Shown here: positions 25,147 through 34,710 of the stretch, piece by piece
Position numbering within the stretch: the stretch's first letter is position 1
How the letters are laid out: every line of letters begins with the position of its first letter
Source of the DNA: Rhodococcus pseudokoreensis
GTDB lineage: Bacteria > Actinomycetota > Actinomycetes > Mycobacteriales > Mycobacteriaceae
Length of the DNA: 64,000 nt
NCBI RefSeq assembly: GCF_017068395.1
Contig: NZ_CP070615.1
Location: forward strand, 62,001-126,000
Direction of reading: 5' to 3'
The notes under the pieces: model-generated
Told to the model about the DNA's origin: nothing
The model's database searches: none
What the model saw: the letters and a program-made list of their open reading frames with translations, nothing else
Translations under genes and position numbers: made by a program

Positions 25147-26703
25147 TTGTCTGTCGCGGTTATAGATACCGTCGAGGTTGTGTCATCTGATCGCGAGTAT
25201 GTTGTTTCTCCCCTCGTGCGGAAGGTGAAGCGTGGGCGGGTCCGCAACCTGGAGATGATTCCTGAGCCGCTTCGGGACCGGGTAGAAGCGGCGCTCGCTT
25301 CGACTCCGGTTGATGAATTCACCGGCCGGGCCGTGGCCGCGAGGTTGGATCGAGTACTGCTCGGCGCGCGCGGAATGCCGTTCCATCCCGGCAACGTGTG
25401 GTTACGCAGATTGATGGACAAGGCGGACAGTACCCGGGACCAGTACCCTGGCATTCTCCGCATGTGGCTCGATTCCTGCGCGTCGCAAGGAGCGGACCCC
25501 CTCGCGATGAGTTACGACACTCTGCTGGAATACCGTGACGATGTCCGGTTCGATATCGACGGGGTATCGCACAGAACGTGGAACCGTGACCTGTCCGCGC
25601 TGAAGTGGTTTGCAGAAACTGCCGAGTCGATTGGAGCGATGCATTCGGTACCAGAACGGGATTGGCGCTCCTTACGACTGAGGGACACATCAGTTCGATG
25701 GCCCAGTGTCGTGGAATCGGACGACTACAGGCGATTCCGCTCGGTAGGGCTCCAGGCGATGACGCTACAGGGACGACCGGGCTCCGCAACAGGTAGCGTG
25801 CGGACGCCCCTTCGTGACGCCCTGTTCGCAGACTTCCTGCTGCTCCACGGCGCACGACGAGCAGAAGCCTGTCATCTGACTCTGCTCGACCTGCCCGAGC
25901 GACGGGCCGGCAAACCAGTCAACATCGGCTACCTCCCGCCGAATATCTGTAAATGGGGGTCGGGTCGCGAACTCGAAGAACGAGCGGTATGGACTCAGCG
26001 ACTCACGATGTACCACGACACCGAGTGGTTCGCGCTCGTCGAACAGGCACAACCAAATCTGCATCGATTGCGCCATCGTGGCCAATTGCTCGTGGTCACA
26101 AAGCTTTCCAACAGGTTCGGTCTGAATACAATGCTGACGATCGATGGACGCAATGGTGCCCGCAACCTGCTGAATCTCAGCAAGAGCCAGCGGCGCCGAT
26201 TGGTGTGTACAGCAGAGGTCGCGCGCACGATCGGTAGCGAACGTGGAATGGGCGGCTCGTTGGAATCGACACCGGACGATTGGCTGGTACCCCTTGCTGT
26301 ATTCCCGGGTGTGAGGTCTCCCATGCTGGCGCCCGAGGCGTGGTCGATGACGTTTCGCGAGGCCAACGAGCGCGTAGCGATTGCGTCTTCTGTGGCAGGT
26401 CGTCCTGAGCCTCGGCGTATCACCCCGCACATGCTTCGGCATTCTTTCGCCACAGAGTGGCTCTCTACCGAGCTGAAGCGAATCGCGTGTGATGACGCCG
26501 ATTTTGCGCGCGCGATGCAGAACAGTGACACCATGCGGCTGCGGCGCCGCCACATCAACCCCTTGCTGAGAATCAAGGAGATACTCGGTCACAGGAGCCT
26601 GGACACAACACTGCTCTATATCAACTACATCAGTCGTGAAGAGGAGGTCCAATACATGGCCGGCGATTCGTGGATCGAGTCGTTCATCGCGGACGCGTCG
26701 TGA
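25147..26703 (+). CDS. Tyrosine recombinase (first of the set, TnpA-like)
   Basis: About 518 aa from TTG 25147 (a GTG shortly downstream is possible; no strong ribosome site). C-terminal phage-integrase motifs are clear: RRAEACHLTLLDL (first Arg region), HMLRHSFATEWLS (H-x-x-R), ILGHRSLDTTLLYINYI (second His and nucleophile Tyr). The N-terminal part is a SAM-like core-binding domain. It shares a 4-bp overlap (GTGA) with the second recombinase gene. It should cut and join the element ends together with its partners. Confidence 0.88.
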   Translation: MSVAVIDTVEVVSSDREYVVSPLVRKVKRGRVRNLEMIPEPLRDRVEAALASTPVDEFTGRAVAARLDRVLLGARGMPFHPGNVWLRRLMDKADSTRDQYPGILRMWLDSCASQGADPLAMSYDTLLEYRDDVRFDIDGVSHRTWNRDLSALKWFAETAESIGAMHSVPERDWRSLRLRDTSVRWPSVVESDDYRRFRSVGLQAMTLQGRPGSATGSVRTPLRDALFADFLLLHGARRAEACHLTLLDLPERRAGKPVNIGYLPPNICKWGSGRELEERAVWTQRLTMYHDTEWFALVEQAQPNLHRLRHRGQLLVVTKLSNRFGLNTMLTIDGRNGARNLLNLSKSQRRRLVCTAEVARTIGSERGMGGSLESTPDDWLVPLAVFPGVRSPMLAPEAWSMTFREANERVAIASSVAGRPEPRRITPHMLRHSFATEWLSTELKRIACDDADFARAMQNSDTMRLRRRHINPLLRIKEILGHRSLDTTLLYINYISREEEVQYMAGDSWIESFIADAS

Positions 26704-28442
26704 CGGCACGCCAGCCGGGCAAACTCCGCCGCCGCAGCCCGACCAGGGTTCGGGAGCCGGAACCATCCCGGCAGGAGATAGGGCCGGTGACCGCGATGGT
26801 GAGGCGAACGTCGCGACCGAATCTGATCGCGCTCACGATCGACCCCGCAACGTGGGGGCCAGCGGAACCGCTGGGACGAGAAGTGGCGAACGCATGGAAG
26901 GCGAAACACCATCAGGGAAGCTGGAGTTCGGCGTCGCTCGGGCTTACTGCTTTCAACAAGATGGCGGCGATCGTTCGCCACCGCAGTATCACTTGCTGGG
27001 ATCACGTGACAATCGCCGCGCTGGAGGAGCTTGAAGGTCAGTGCACGAAGCGCGGCCAAGCTCGGTTCATCTGGGATGTCCTGCGGTCCCTTCCCGGCAT
27101 GTCGACCAATGGGCGGTTGGCTGCGGAAGTCGCCATCTTTGTGCAGTCCAATCCGCGTGTCGCCGAGCGGCGCGTGGTACCCACGGAGGCGCTTCCGCAA
27201 GCCTTGCTGCGGGATGTTCTGCGTGCGGCGATGCACGATGTCGCCCAGTGCGAACGCCGGATTGAACAGGCAGCGTGGGACGGTGAGTCCCCGCCGCCCC
27301 TGGGTGCGTTCATCCGTCGACACGAGACTATTGCGTTCTACGTGCTTCTCTGCATGGAGTGGGGGCAGTCTCCTGATGTGATCCGGATGCTGTCCTTCGA
27401 CAGCAGTCAGCCTGTCGCCGTTCTCGATTGGCACGACGGCCATCCACGAGTGGATGTCCGATGGTTCAAGAACAGAGGGGGCCGCCAAGGCGTCCAAACG
27501 TTCCTCGCTGACAAACAATGGCGCGCAGGTTCACTGCTGCGACGCCTGCGCGCTGCCACATCAGCTACACGATCGGTCGCGCCGACCGAGTGGCGTGCCC
27601 ATCCCTGGATATGTACCGACGTGATCGACCCACGTGGCGTGGGAGCAGTGTCTGGGCTGGTCGTCGCGCGAACGGCGAGCAGGAGAGCAGTAAAGGTCAG
27701 CGCTGTATTCGATGAGGGCAAGAATAAGATGACGTTTCTGGCATGGTGCCAGCATCCGCGTAAACCGGGCCTGGACTTCTCGATTCCGACGAAGTTCACT
27801 CGTGGAGAATCGCCGGATCCGTTGCACTACCGGGCGATACGTCCGGCCGCCAAATGGGCGCGGTTCACTGCCACAGGCAAAGGTATGCTCCTGTCGGAGT
27901 TGGTGGACGACAACACGATCGAGACACTGTCTGCTCACTACCTCAACTCCGAAGTCGCCATGCGTGATATCGCGGAAGCCTGGCAAGACATCCCCGGGAT
28001 GGCCGAGGAGGTTGCTCGTGGACTCCGGCCGACGGCAATCAACAATGACGGCGCTGTCGTCAGCGGTCTCGAGCTCGACGACGATGAAGTCGCGGCGGTA
28101 ACACGTGGCGAACGGCGCGTAGGTATGAGCAGCTGTCGGGACCCTTACGACTCACCGTTGCCCGGAGAATCCAGCGGACGACTCTGCAAGTCCGCTAACC
28201 GAGGTTGCTATTTCTGCCCGGCCAGTGTTGTTTCGCCGGATGACATCCCATTCATGAAAGCATTCCTGCTGCTGGCAGAGAGCGCGGCTGCGGCGATGTC
28301 TCCACCCGAGTGGGCTCTGCATTGGGGGCGCACCGTTCGCTGGATCAACCACGTGATGCCGCAGATGGACTCGAACTGGGAGGCCACGGCGATCGCCCCG
28401 CCGGGAGTACTCGACCTGGGCCTTGAGGCGTCACCAGCATGA
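26700..28442 (+). CDS. Second recombinase-set protein (TnpB-like)
   Basis: 580 aa from GTG 26700. It corresponds by position and size to TnpB of Tn554-type elements. Visible features are a helical N-terminal region, YVLLCMEWGQSPDVIRMLSF (integrase-like first-Arg helix region), DFSIPTKFTRGES-PDPLHYRA, and a Cys cluster CKSANRGCYFCPASVV near the C-terminus suggesting a metal site. A full R-H-R-Y set was not confirmed by eye. It overlaps both neighbours by 4 bp. Confidence 0.75.
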   Translation: MTARQPGKLRRRSPTRVREPEPSRQEIGPVTAMVRRTSRPNLIALTIDPATWGPAEPLGREVANAWKAKHHQGSWSSASLGLTAFNKMAAIVRHRSITCWDHVTIAALEELEGQCTKRGQARFIWDVLRSLPGMSTNGRLAAEVAIFVQSNPRVAERRVVPTEALPQALLRDVLRAAMHDVAQCERRIEQAAWDGESPPPLGAFIRRHETIAFYVLLCMEWGQSPDVIRMLSFDSSQPVAVLDWHDGHPRVDVRWFKNRGGRQGVQTFLADKQWRAGSLLRRLRAATSATRSVAPTEWRAHPWICTDVIDPRGVGAVSGLVVARTASRRAVKVSAVFDEGKNKMTFLAWCQHPRKPGLDFSIPTKFTRGESPDPLHYRAIRPAAKWARFTATGKGMLLSELVDDNTIETLSAHYLNSEVAMRDIAEAWQDIPGMAEEVARGLRPTAINNDGAVVSGLELDDDEVAAVTRGERRVGMSSCRDPYDSPLPGESSGRLCKSANRGCYFCPASVVSPDDIPFMKAFLLLAESAAAAMSPPEWALHWGRTVRWINHVMPQMDSNWEATAIAPPGVLDLGLEASPA

Positions 28443-30664
28443 CGACACCTATGCGTCAGGACGCCACCAGACCGCTCATCGCCGCACCTGGCGGATGGCT
28501 CAAGAGCGAATCCATCTCCGACTACGAACCCGTGTTCACCGGGCTGTGGTTCAGCCGAGACCCACAGCCGAGGTTCGGCGACGCCGTCTGGAACCTCACT
28601 GGGCGCGACCCCGTCCAGACTCGATCCACGTGGCGGATTGACTTCACAGATCTAACCCCGGAATGGGGTCTCATCGCCCGTGAAGTGATCTACTGGCGAG
28701 CCAACATCGACAAGGCGCGGCACCGCTTCACCATCCGGTCCCCGCGGTCACAGCAACGCATGTTCAAGGCTGTAACCATCTTCACCTGGCGCATGATGCT
28801 CGGTCGGGTAGCCGAGATGTCGGCGACACTCGGGATCGGGCTGCCGTCACGATGGGGCTCGAACGAGACTGAAATGTTGCGCGACTACATCCGCGGCAAC
28901 GTCCCAAACGCCCACTACGGGAACATCGTCAGCGTGCTGCATCAGATGCGGGACGTCCTCACATTGGGTGGGCTCAGCCATGATCCGACACTGGAGATGG
29001 GAACAGCCCGATGGTCCGGGGATACCGCAATCAACCGGGACCGGACCTCCAAAGCGCTGGAGCCGCAGGTCTTTCAACAAGTCGTCGGCAATGCCCTCAC
29101 CTATATCGACAAATGCTCAGATGACATCCTCAGAGCTGCCGGCTGGAAGGACGCCTACACGCCCACAACCATGGCTCTCGGCGCACTCGCGCTGGATCAC
29201 CCCGTTCGGATGCAGCATCCCGAGGTCAACTCGCAACGAGCCCTCATTCTGCACGACACGCTCGAACGAATCGGCGGAATCCCAACGGCAACAGTCGCAT
29301 CGAGCACAGGGCGCGGCGGGGGCATCGGGGGATACTGCCGACGCACCTTGCATGCTGCCGCCGGGCTCAATCCCAAGTCCCGTGGGGCCAGCCAGGACTT
29401 CACGCGACCGTTGATCGACGCCAGACTCCGCGCTGGCACGCCACTGGTTCCCGGCGGTCTACCACTGCCGGTGGCGGTCATCGACCGCCCGGACGGAACA
29501 TCCGGGCCTTGGCGAGACCCGTTTTGCTGGGACTCAATCGACATCGAGGCGCAGACGCTGAGCTTCGCCTGCAAGATCGTGATCATGGCCTTCACGGCGA
29601 TGCGTGTATCCGAGATGGAGCTGATTCCCCGTTCCGGCTGGCGAACAACATGGATGGGCGCCGACGCGATTACCGCGCCGCTTGTCAAAAACGCGTGGGG
29701 TGAGCCGATGAAATGGTGGGCCACACCGCCCGTCATTCGTGCCTGCGAGATCCTCGAGCAACTCGCCCGAGGTGACTACCTGTTCGACCACCGAGGGGTG
29801 AGGAAAGGCATCGAACCGGGCAAACGCAAGGAAATCGACGGCGCTGTCTGGGACGGTGTCCAACTATTCGTGCGCCGGTTGAACACCGATCCCTCGCTGC
29901 ATGGCTTCAACCCCGTTCGCGCCGGGTGGGGCAAGACTGGGCACAAGGACCAGCAGAAGAACGACCAACTGCCCACAATCAGTCCCCACAGGTTCCGCTT
30001 CACGCTCGCATCCATCAGCAACTTCGTGGCACTCGGTGACGTAGCTTTCCAGCAGCAGGCAAAGCACGCGAAAGTCGCGATGAGCCACTCGTATCAGGCG
30101 AATTCGGGAACACGGAACTGGAACGACATACTCAACACGGTCCTCGACTCCGAGGCCGACAAGCGAAGCGCCAAAGCCTTCGACCTCCATCTGGGGGTCT
30201 GGACCGGTGAAGCTGAACTGGCTGGTCATGCCGGGCGAGAGTTGACCCGCACCGTGCGCGACCTCCTCGACGATCTTCCGCTCGACGAGTACGACCCCCA
30301 CAGCGAAGAATCGCAGGTCGACCAGTTCACCACCCAGGTCGTCCAGATTCCCGAGCTTGCCGCAGCCATTCGATCCACAGCTGTGCTTCTGCATCCAGGC
30401 ACGATCTGCCACTGCCTTCGCTATACCCAGCAGATGGAGTGCACCAACAACACCGAGCCCAATCTCGGGATGTGCCATCCGCAAACGTGCGCGAATGTGC
30501 TCCTCGAACCAGAACACTCAGCGGTCTATCGAGCACGCCGCGAACAGACGAGACAGTGGTTGGCTACTCCGGGCATCTCGTCCACCCAGTCAGCGATTCT
30601 CGAGCGCGCCATCGGGCAGATCGACGCCCAACTACGAACAGAGGACAACGCTGATGGCGCTTGA
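28439..30664 (+). CDS. Third recombinase-set protein (integrase-like)
   Basis: 741 aa from ATG 28439. Integrase-like motifs: MAFTAMRVSEMELIPRS (first Arg), SPHRFRFTLASI (H-x-x-R) and KVAMSHSYQAN (likely nucleophile Tyr). Near the C-terminus there are Cys/His-rich segments (TICHCLRYTQQMEC, MCHPQTC). The three overlapping recombinase genes act as one unit in related trio elements. It overlaps the small HTH gene by 11 bp. Confidence 0.8.
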   Translation: MTTPMRQDATRPLIAAPGGWLKSESISDYEPVFTGLWFSRDPQPRFGDAVWNLTGRDPVQTRSTWRIDFTDLTPEWGLIAREVIYWRANIDKARHRFTIRSPRSQQRMFKAVTIFTWRMMLGRVAEMSATLGIGLPSRWGSNETEMLRDYIRGNVPNAHYGNIVSVLHQMRDVLTLGGLSHDPTLEMGTARWSGDTAINRDRTSKALEPQVFQQVVGNALTYIDKCSDDILRAAGWKDAYTPTTMALGALALDHPVRMQHPEVNSQRALILHDTLERIGGIPTATVASSTGRGGGIGGYCRRTLHAAAGLNPKSRGASQDFTRPLIDARLRAGTPLVPGGLPLPVAVIDRPDGTSGPWRDPFCWDSIDIEAQTLSFACKIVIMAFTAMRVSEMELIPRSGWRTTWMGADAITAPLVKNAWGEPMKWWATPPVIRACEILEQLARGDYLFDHRGVRKGIEPGKRKEIDGAVWDGVQLFVRRLNTDPSLHGFNPVRAGWGKTGHKDQQKNDQLPTISPHRFRFTLASISNFVALGDVAFQQQAKHAKVAMSHSYQANSGTRNWNDILNTVLDSEADKRSAKAFDLHLGVWTGEAELAGHAGRELTRTVRDLLDDLPLDEYDPHSEESQVDQFTTQVVQIPELAAAIRSTAVLLHPGTICHCLRYTQQMECTNNTEPNLGMCHPQTCANVLLEPEHSAVYRARREQTRQWLATPGISSTQSAILERAIGQIDAQLRTEDNADGA

Positions 30665-31037
30665 GGAGAACGTCGAGCGAGTTCTCAACGCGATCGAACT
30701 CGTCTACCGAGAGTGCGAGGGAACGAAGCCTCGGAAGGCCCGGATCATTGCTGCGGCCGGTGTCTCCGCCAAGACCTTCTACCGGATCGTCAACGACTAC
30801 CCGGAGGTCACGCGCGCCCTGCGAATTGCGGAGGCAGCTGCGAAGCCTTCAAACCCCGAGCCGAACACCGACGACACGCCAGATGATCCAATCAAGATCG
30901 ACCCCCTCGGCGCGGTCGAGGAACTACTCGACACGATCGCCGAATTGACGCTTGTCATCGAAGCGCAGAACAAGCACATAGGCGCACTCCGTGAAAGACT
31001 GGCCATGCAGCCAGCCCAGATTCGGACGGCTAGGTGA
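30654..31037 (+). CDS. Small HTH protein of the recombinase element (TnpC-like)
   Basis: 127 aa from ATG 30654, overlapping the upstream gene. The N-terminal half has a TetR-like helix-turn-helix (KARIIAAAGVSAKTFYRIVN); the C-terminal half is a coiled coil (VEELLDTIAELTLVIEAQNK). Size, position and domain order match TnpC of Tn554, an accessory factor for excision and orientation. About 180 bp of non-coding element end follow. Confidence 0.8.
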   Translation: MALEENVERVLNAIELVYRECEGTKPRKARIIAAAGVSAKTFYRIVNDYPEVTRALRIAEAAAKPSNPEPNTDDTPDDPIKIDPLGAVEELLDTIAELTLVIEAQNKHIGALRERLAMQPAQIRTAR

Positions 31038-31248
31038 GGGCACGCTCGAACGACCCGGAATCCGTCAAGTAAGTTCCAGCCCCTGTGAGACCGCACGGCA
31101 CGATCACAATCCTGACACATTCGCGGGTTCCGACCCCCATCGATCTGAGGTAGATCCGCCTCGGCGTAGTCGTGCCCGTCCTTCGTTAAAGTGACACTGA
31201 GGTGACATCGTGGACCCTGACACACGGGGATGCGGCTTCATAGTGCAC

Positions 31249-31596
31249 GACCCATATACCGGCAAGACCATCGCGTTCACCCGCGGCAAGGACACCTCGA
31301 GCTCGGTGCAGATCGATCACGTCGTCGCGCTCTCCGACGCCTGGCAGAAAGGCGCCCAACAGCTCGACGACACCACCCGCCGCAACCTGGCCAACGATCC
31401 CCGGAATCTCCTCGCCGCGGACGGCCAGGCGAACCAGCAAAAAAGCGACGGCGACGCCGCGACCTGGCTGCCTGCCAACAAGAGCTTCCGGTGTGTTTAC
31501 GTTGCAAAGCAGGTCGAGGTCAAGGCTGCATATCAACTCTGGGTCACCCAAGCCGAGAAGGAGGCGATTGCTCGTGTCCTTTCTGCATGCGGCTAG
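31249..31596 (+). pseudogene. DUF1524 HNH nuclease gene, 3' half (interrupted)
   Basis: The frame resumes the family sequence with DPYTGKTIAFTRG and contains the catalytic segment SSSVQIDHVVALSDAWQKG (D-H of the HNH/DUF1524 site) and NLLAADGQANQQKSDGDAATW, ending ARVLSACG. An in-frame GTG at 31210 lies in the element end and could initiate a short cytoplasmic fragment, but the export signal is on the other half. Confidence 0.88.
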
Positions 31597-32045
31597 GGGT
31601 GATCTCGCTACAGGGGTGCGGCCGTCGACGGTCGAGAAGATCGTGCGCGCCCGCTCGGCGGGCTCCGCGGGGGCAGATAGCGTGGCGGGCCCGTCGCCGC
31701 GCCGAAGGGGTGCACGACGATCGTGACGGCGAATCCGGCTGCCGCGGGGAACCGCTCCTCGGCTGCGACCTCGAACGGTGCGATGGAGGTGTGGATCCGC
31801 CTTTCCTCTTGCGGTGCAGCGGGCACAGCACGCCTGCCGTCGATCCTGCGGCGATTCATCCGATCGCGCTGAAAGAGAAGCGACCAGCGGTCGCCGATCA
31901 CCTCGACGGCCGCGTTATCGCGCACCCCGAGCGCGGCTGTCCAGCCTTCGGCCTCACCGTCCCGTGTATAGCACTTGCGACCCCCACCACTTGTTACGGT
32001 GACGCCTACCACCTGCAACCCGCAACTGCTTCCTGGGAGATGCTG
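31597..32045. other. Intergenic region with a decayed gene fragment
   Basis: 449 bp between the DUF1524 fragment and the RibD-like gene. The only structure seen is the minus-strand gene remnant described separately (31611-31805); the rest has no credible gene. Confidence 0.5.
31611..31805 (-). pseudogene. Fragment of a paralogue of the 40902-41408 gene
   Basis: The minus-strand frame reads RIHTSIAPFEVAAEERFPAA then GFAVTIVVHPFGAATGPPRY, aligning with QIHTSIASFVAPAAAWFPAA and GFTVTVIVHTVDAHTGEPRH of the intact gene at 40902-41408, then drifts out of frame (SGRARSSRPSTA versus AEWARTIFSTVDA). No start and no C-terminal half are present. Confidence 0.7.
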
Positions 32046-32657
32046 ATGCCCGACACCACCTGCCACATGTCGATCTCGCTCGACGGCTTCGTCGCCGGAC
32101 CCGAGCAGAGCCGGGACAATCCGCTGGGCAAGCGCGGCGGCGAGCTGCACGGCTGGCATATCGGCGACCCGCGCGCGACCGAAGCCGACAAGACAGCCAA
32201 CGGATGGCTCATGCGCCCTCGCGGCGCCTACGTCATGGGTCGCAACATGTTCGGGCCGATCCGCGGTGAGTGGAACGAGGCGTGGGACGGATGGTGGGGA
32301 TCCGAGCCGCCCTACCACGCACCGGTCTTCGTGCTCACTCACCACGCACGCGAACCGATCGAGATGGAGGGCGGGACCACCTTCCACTTCGTCACCGCGG
32401 GGTTCGACGCCGCCTACGCGCAGGCGCTCGAAACGGCCGACGGCAACGGCGTGGACATCGCCGGCGGCGCTTCGACAGTCCGACAGGCACTCAACGCCGG
32501 CGTGATCGATGAACTCACCCTCGACATCGCACCCGTCCTACTCGGCAGCGGCGAGCGCATGTTCGATGGCGTCGAGACGTTCGGCTTGGAGCCCGTCGAG
32601 GTGCTCCACTCACCGCTAACCACCCATATCCGTTATCGCAGAGGCAGCGCCGGCTGA
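32046..32657 (+). CDS. Dihydrofolate-reductase-fold (RibD C-terminal) protein
   Basis: 203 aa from ATG 32046, six bases after GGGAG. RibD C-terminal/DHFR-like fold: MSISLDGFVAG at the start, RGAYVMGRNMFGPI, VFVLTHHAREPIEMEGGTTF, DIAGGASTVRQALNAGVIDE and LDIAPVLLGSGERMF. These NADPH-dependent reductase-like proteins are common in actinobacteria, and the individual substrates are usually unknown. Stand-alone gene. Confidence 0.88.
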   Translation: MPDTTCHMSISLDGFVAGPEQSRDNPLGKRGGELHGWHIGDPRATEADKTANGWLMRPRGAYVMGRNMFGPIRGEWNEAWDGWWGSEPPYHAPVFVLTHHAREPIEMEGGTTFHFVTAGFDAAYAQALETADGNGVDIAGGASTVRQALNAGVIDELTLDIAPVLLGSGERMFDGVETFGLEPVEVLHSPLTTHIRYRRGSAG

Positions 32658-32803
32658 GCAGCAACTGCCCTTCCTGCGTCTCAATCGAGGATCCCCTTGC
32701 GGTGTCTCATGAGGCCAGCTCCCGCTAACGACCATTTCTGGGGCACCTCCGATCGAGCACCGGCTCTCCCTCTCGCTGCGACCGCGCGGAGTAGAACGGG
32801 AAG

Positions 32804-32971
32804 ATGGGAAGGCAGGCAGCCGTCGTGCTCTACGTGCTCGCGCTGGTGGCCGTCGTGGTTGGCGTGGACATACTGTTCTTCAGGCACCACTTCTGGGAGC
32901 GGCTGCTGGTGAACGTCGGCATCGTCCTGGTGTTCGCGGCGTTCTATCTGAGGTTCCTGAAGGGTTCATGA
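32804..32971 (+). CDS. Very small membrane protein
   Basis: 55 aa from ATG 32804 (GAACGGGAAG upstream). Two hydrophobic segments, VVLYVLALVAVVVGVDILFF and LVNVGIVLVFAAFYLRFL, separated by RHHFWER. Similar two-helix small proteins are widespread in actinobacteria with no known role. Confidence 0.6.
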   Translation: MGRQAAVVLYVLALVAVVVGVDILFFRHHFWERLLVNVGIVLVFAAFYLRFLKGS

Positions 32972-33173
32972 GCGCAGCCGCCGCAATTACAACCCGAAGT
33001 CGCGCACACCTATCCAGGGGAGATAGACCGGTGCACCCAGGCCGAACGAGGCTATAGCCCCGGCTCCCTCATCGTCACGCTCGCCGTCGCGGCGATCTGG
33101 TCGGTCTTCCAATAATGCGTGACGTCCTCGACGAGGGATCGCGAACGCGAGCGGTTCGCCTGACTCCGCCCTA

Positions 33174-33575
33174 CTAGGAGCTCTTGAAGAGGGAGTTCTT
33201 CGTCGAGGAAGCCGGCACGACCTCCAGCCGCTGTAGCTCAGCACCGGCACCGGTGACGTCACCGTCAGCTTGGTCGAGTATTTGCAGGCCTTTCTCAACT
33301 GCGCGCCAGTCCGCTGACAGATCGAAATATCCTAGGAGATCAACGACCTCGGCGACCCACCGTTTCGCGCCGCGTCTGTCACGTCGCAGCTGGGCGTAGT
33401 AGGTCACCATGGCGTCGCTCACCGACTTCTTGCGCTGCCCCCACTTCTCGCCCTTCCGGGCCGCCTCACTGGCCAGTTGCCACAGCTGTGCAACGTCGAC
33501 GTGCCGATCCAGCACCGGTTCCCTCACACCTGGCACAGTAGCGATCCAACAGGAGAGGTGATAGCGACCCTGCAT
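33174..33575 (-). CDS. Hypothetical protein
   Basis: 133 aa from ATG 33575 (upstream in-frame ATG 33644 possible; neither has a clear ribosome site). Helical and charged: DVAQLWQLASEAARKGEKWG, MVTYYAQLRRDRRGAKRWVA, DLSADWRAVEKGLQILDQ. Not recognised. Coding potential is moderate, as an opposing open frame exists. Confidence 0.4.
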   Translation of the reverse strand: MQGRYHLSCWIATVPGVREPVLDRHVDVAQLWQLASEAARKGEKWGQRKKSVSDAMVTYYAQLRRDRRGAKRWVAEVVDLLGYFDLSADWRAVEKGLQILDQADGDVTGAGAELQRLEVVPASSTKNSLFKSS

Positions 33576-33690
33576 GTAGCCGATCGGCAAGCGCTTGGCG
33601 CGCCCGATGCGGCAGTCGGAGCAAGATCGAATCGAACTCGGCAAATATCGGCGGCTTGCACACCGAACCCGTACGGGTTAGTCATGTCTT

Positions 33691-33885
33691 ATGACCGAGA
33701 ATTCGGGAACCCGCGAGGGTTTGCGGGTGGGTGACCGTGTCAAGGTGCACGCCGAAGGCGCATCGGTGTTCGTCATTGTGAGCGTCGAGGGTGAGGACGC
33801 GCTGATCGAGTCCGTCGACGAGGGGGCGCCGGGCCGCTTCCCGTTCCACTGCAAACTGTCGCGGCCCGTGCCCGCTGAGTCGTAG
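33691..33885 (+). CDS. Small beta-rich hypothetical protein
   Basis: 64 aa from ATG 33691. The sequence alternates strands and turns (GLRVGDRVKVHAEGASVFVI, EGEDALIESVDEGAPGRFPF), like a small SH3/KOW-type barrel. No motif is diagnostic. No strong ribosome site. Confidence 0.5.
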   Translation: MTENSGTREGLRVGDRVKVHAEGASVFVIVSVEGEDALIESVDEGAPGRFPFHCKLSRPVPAES

Positions 33886-34096
33886 CCGCGTTCTCTGCTC
33901 GCGGTCCTGGACGGCTCGGCGGCGGATCTGCACGGTGGGGTTGGGGCAGCGCTGCGGATTTCGGGGGTCGGCCAGGTCGGCAACCAGGGCGCGCCCGGGA
34001 TCACTATCCCGGGCGCCCGCTCTGTCCTCGATTCCGCGGCAGGCAGAGGCTCTCTACCGCCCCTCGGCCGGCCCCCGGCACTGCGATCCGATGTCA

Positions 34097-34522
34097 TCAC
34101 CCGTGGTGAAAACCGCACTCCGTAGCGGTTGGAGAGGCGGCCAGGAACGGTCGCACCTCGAGCCACTCGTGGATCGGTTTCCCGTCCGCACCCGGGGCCG
34201 CGGACAGTTCGCCGGCCAGCTCGAGTGCCCGCTCGTAGGTCTCGACGTCGATCACCATCCAGCCGGCGATCAGGTCCTTGGTCTCCGCGAACGGGCCGTC
34301 GGTGACCGACGGTCGCCCCTCGCCGTCGTAGCGGACGAACGTGCCCTCCGGGGAGAGTGCCTGGCTGTCGACGAATTCGCCGGTGCCCTCGAGCCGGGCG
34401 GCGAAGTCGTTCATGTACTGCACGTGGGCCGAGATCTCCTCCGGCGTCCACTGGTCCATCGGTACGTCGTTGACCGATGCCGGCGCGCCGCGGTAGTGCT
34501 TGAGCAGCAGGTACTTGGCCAT
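34097..34522 (-). CDS. YCII-family protein
   Basis: 141 aa from ATG 34522 (the adjacent ATG 34525 is equally possible; GAGGAGAAC upstream). YCII-related fold: MAKYLLLKHYRG, EEISAHVQYMNDFAARLE, a GEFVDSQALSP loop, VTDGPFAETKDLIAGWMVID (the DGPFxE(T)KE motif typical of this group) and EVRPF near the end. Such proteins are often called DGPF-domain or ECF-sigma-associated proteins. No partner sigma gene is next to it. Confidence 0.85.
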   Translation of the reverse strand: MAKYLLLKHYRGAPASVNDVPMDQWTPEEISAHVQYMNDFAARLEGTGEFVDSQALSPEGTFVRYDGEGRPSVTDGPFAETKDLIAGWMVIDVETYERALELAGELSAAPGADGKPIHEWLEVRPFLAASPTATECGFHHG

Positions 34523-34710
34523 CATGTTCTCCTCTGGTGCGGTACGGCCCATTGTGGCTGTTTCACTCGGGGGACGAAGTCGCGCGTGGGTTCTCGACAT
34601 CCCACAGCGACATTTTCCTGGCCATCTTCTCTGTCGGATCTTGTCTCGACGCTTCCCGTCCCGGTCGCCGCTGCAGCGATCGAAGTCTCACCGCATGTAA
34701 AGCGGAGGCG

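Larger units (their letters stand above)
25079..31248. mobile_element. Tn554-like recombinase element inserted in the DUF1524 gene
   Basis: The boundaries come from the broken reading frame: the nuclease family sequence TGTLN (ending 25078) continues as DPYTGKT at 31249. The ends are imperfect inverted repeats: left TATGTAGTCCGCA then TGTGTCAGG (25098-25106); right CCTGACACA (31216-31224) then TGCGGCTTCATA. A second inward CCTGACACA lies at 31111-31119. Inside are three recombinase genes and a small HTH gene, the tnpA-tnpB-tnpC-style layout of Tn554 and related elements, which use tyrosine recombinases and do not duplicate the target. No cargo is present. The exact crossover may shift by a few bases. 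Confidence 0.85.

Noticed and set aside
25098..31119. Inner TGTGTCAGG / CCTGACACA pair (25098-25106 and 31111-31119) as the true ends of the recombinase element
   Set aside because: The broken nuclease frame resumes only at 31249, so the outer CCTGACACA (31216-31224) with its TGCGG...CATA extension fits the boundary better.
23421..31596. The Tn554-like element and DUF1524 gene as cargo of the Tn7-like transposon
   Set aside because: The Tn7-like right end and its duplication are at 23415-23420, before these genes.
33678..34451. 257-codon open frame overlapping the YCII gene and the small ORF at 33691
   Set aside because: Arg-rich shadow; the YCII frame contains the DGPF signature and a ribosome site.
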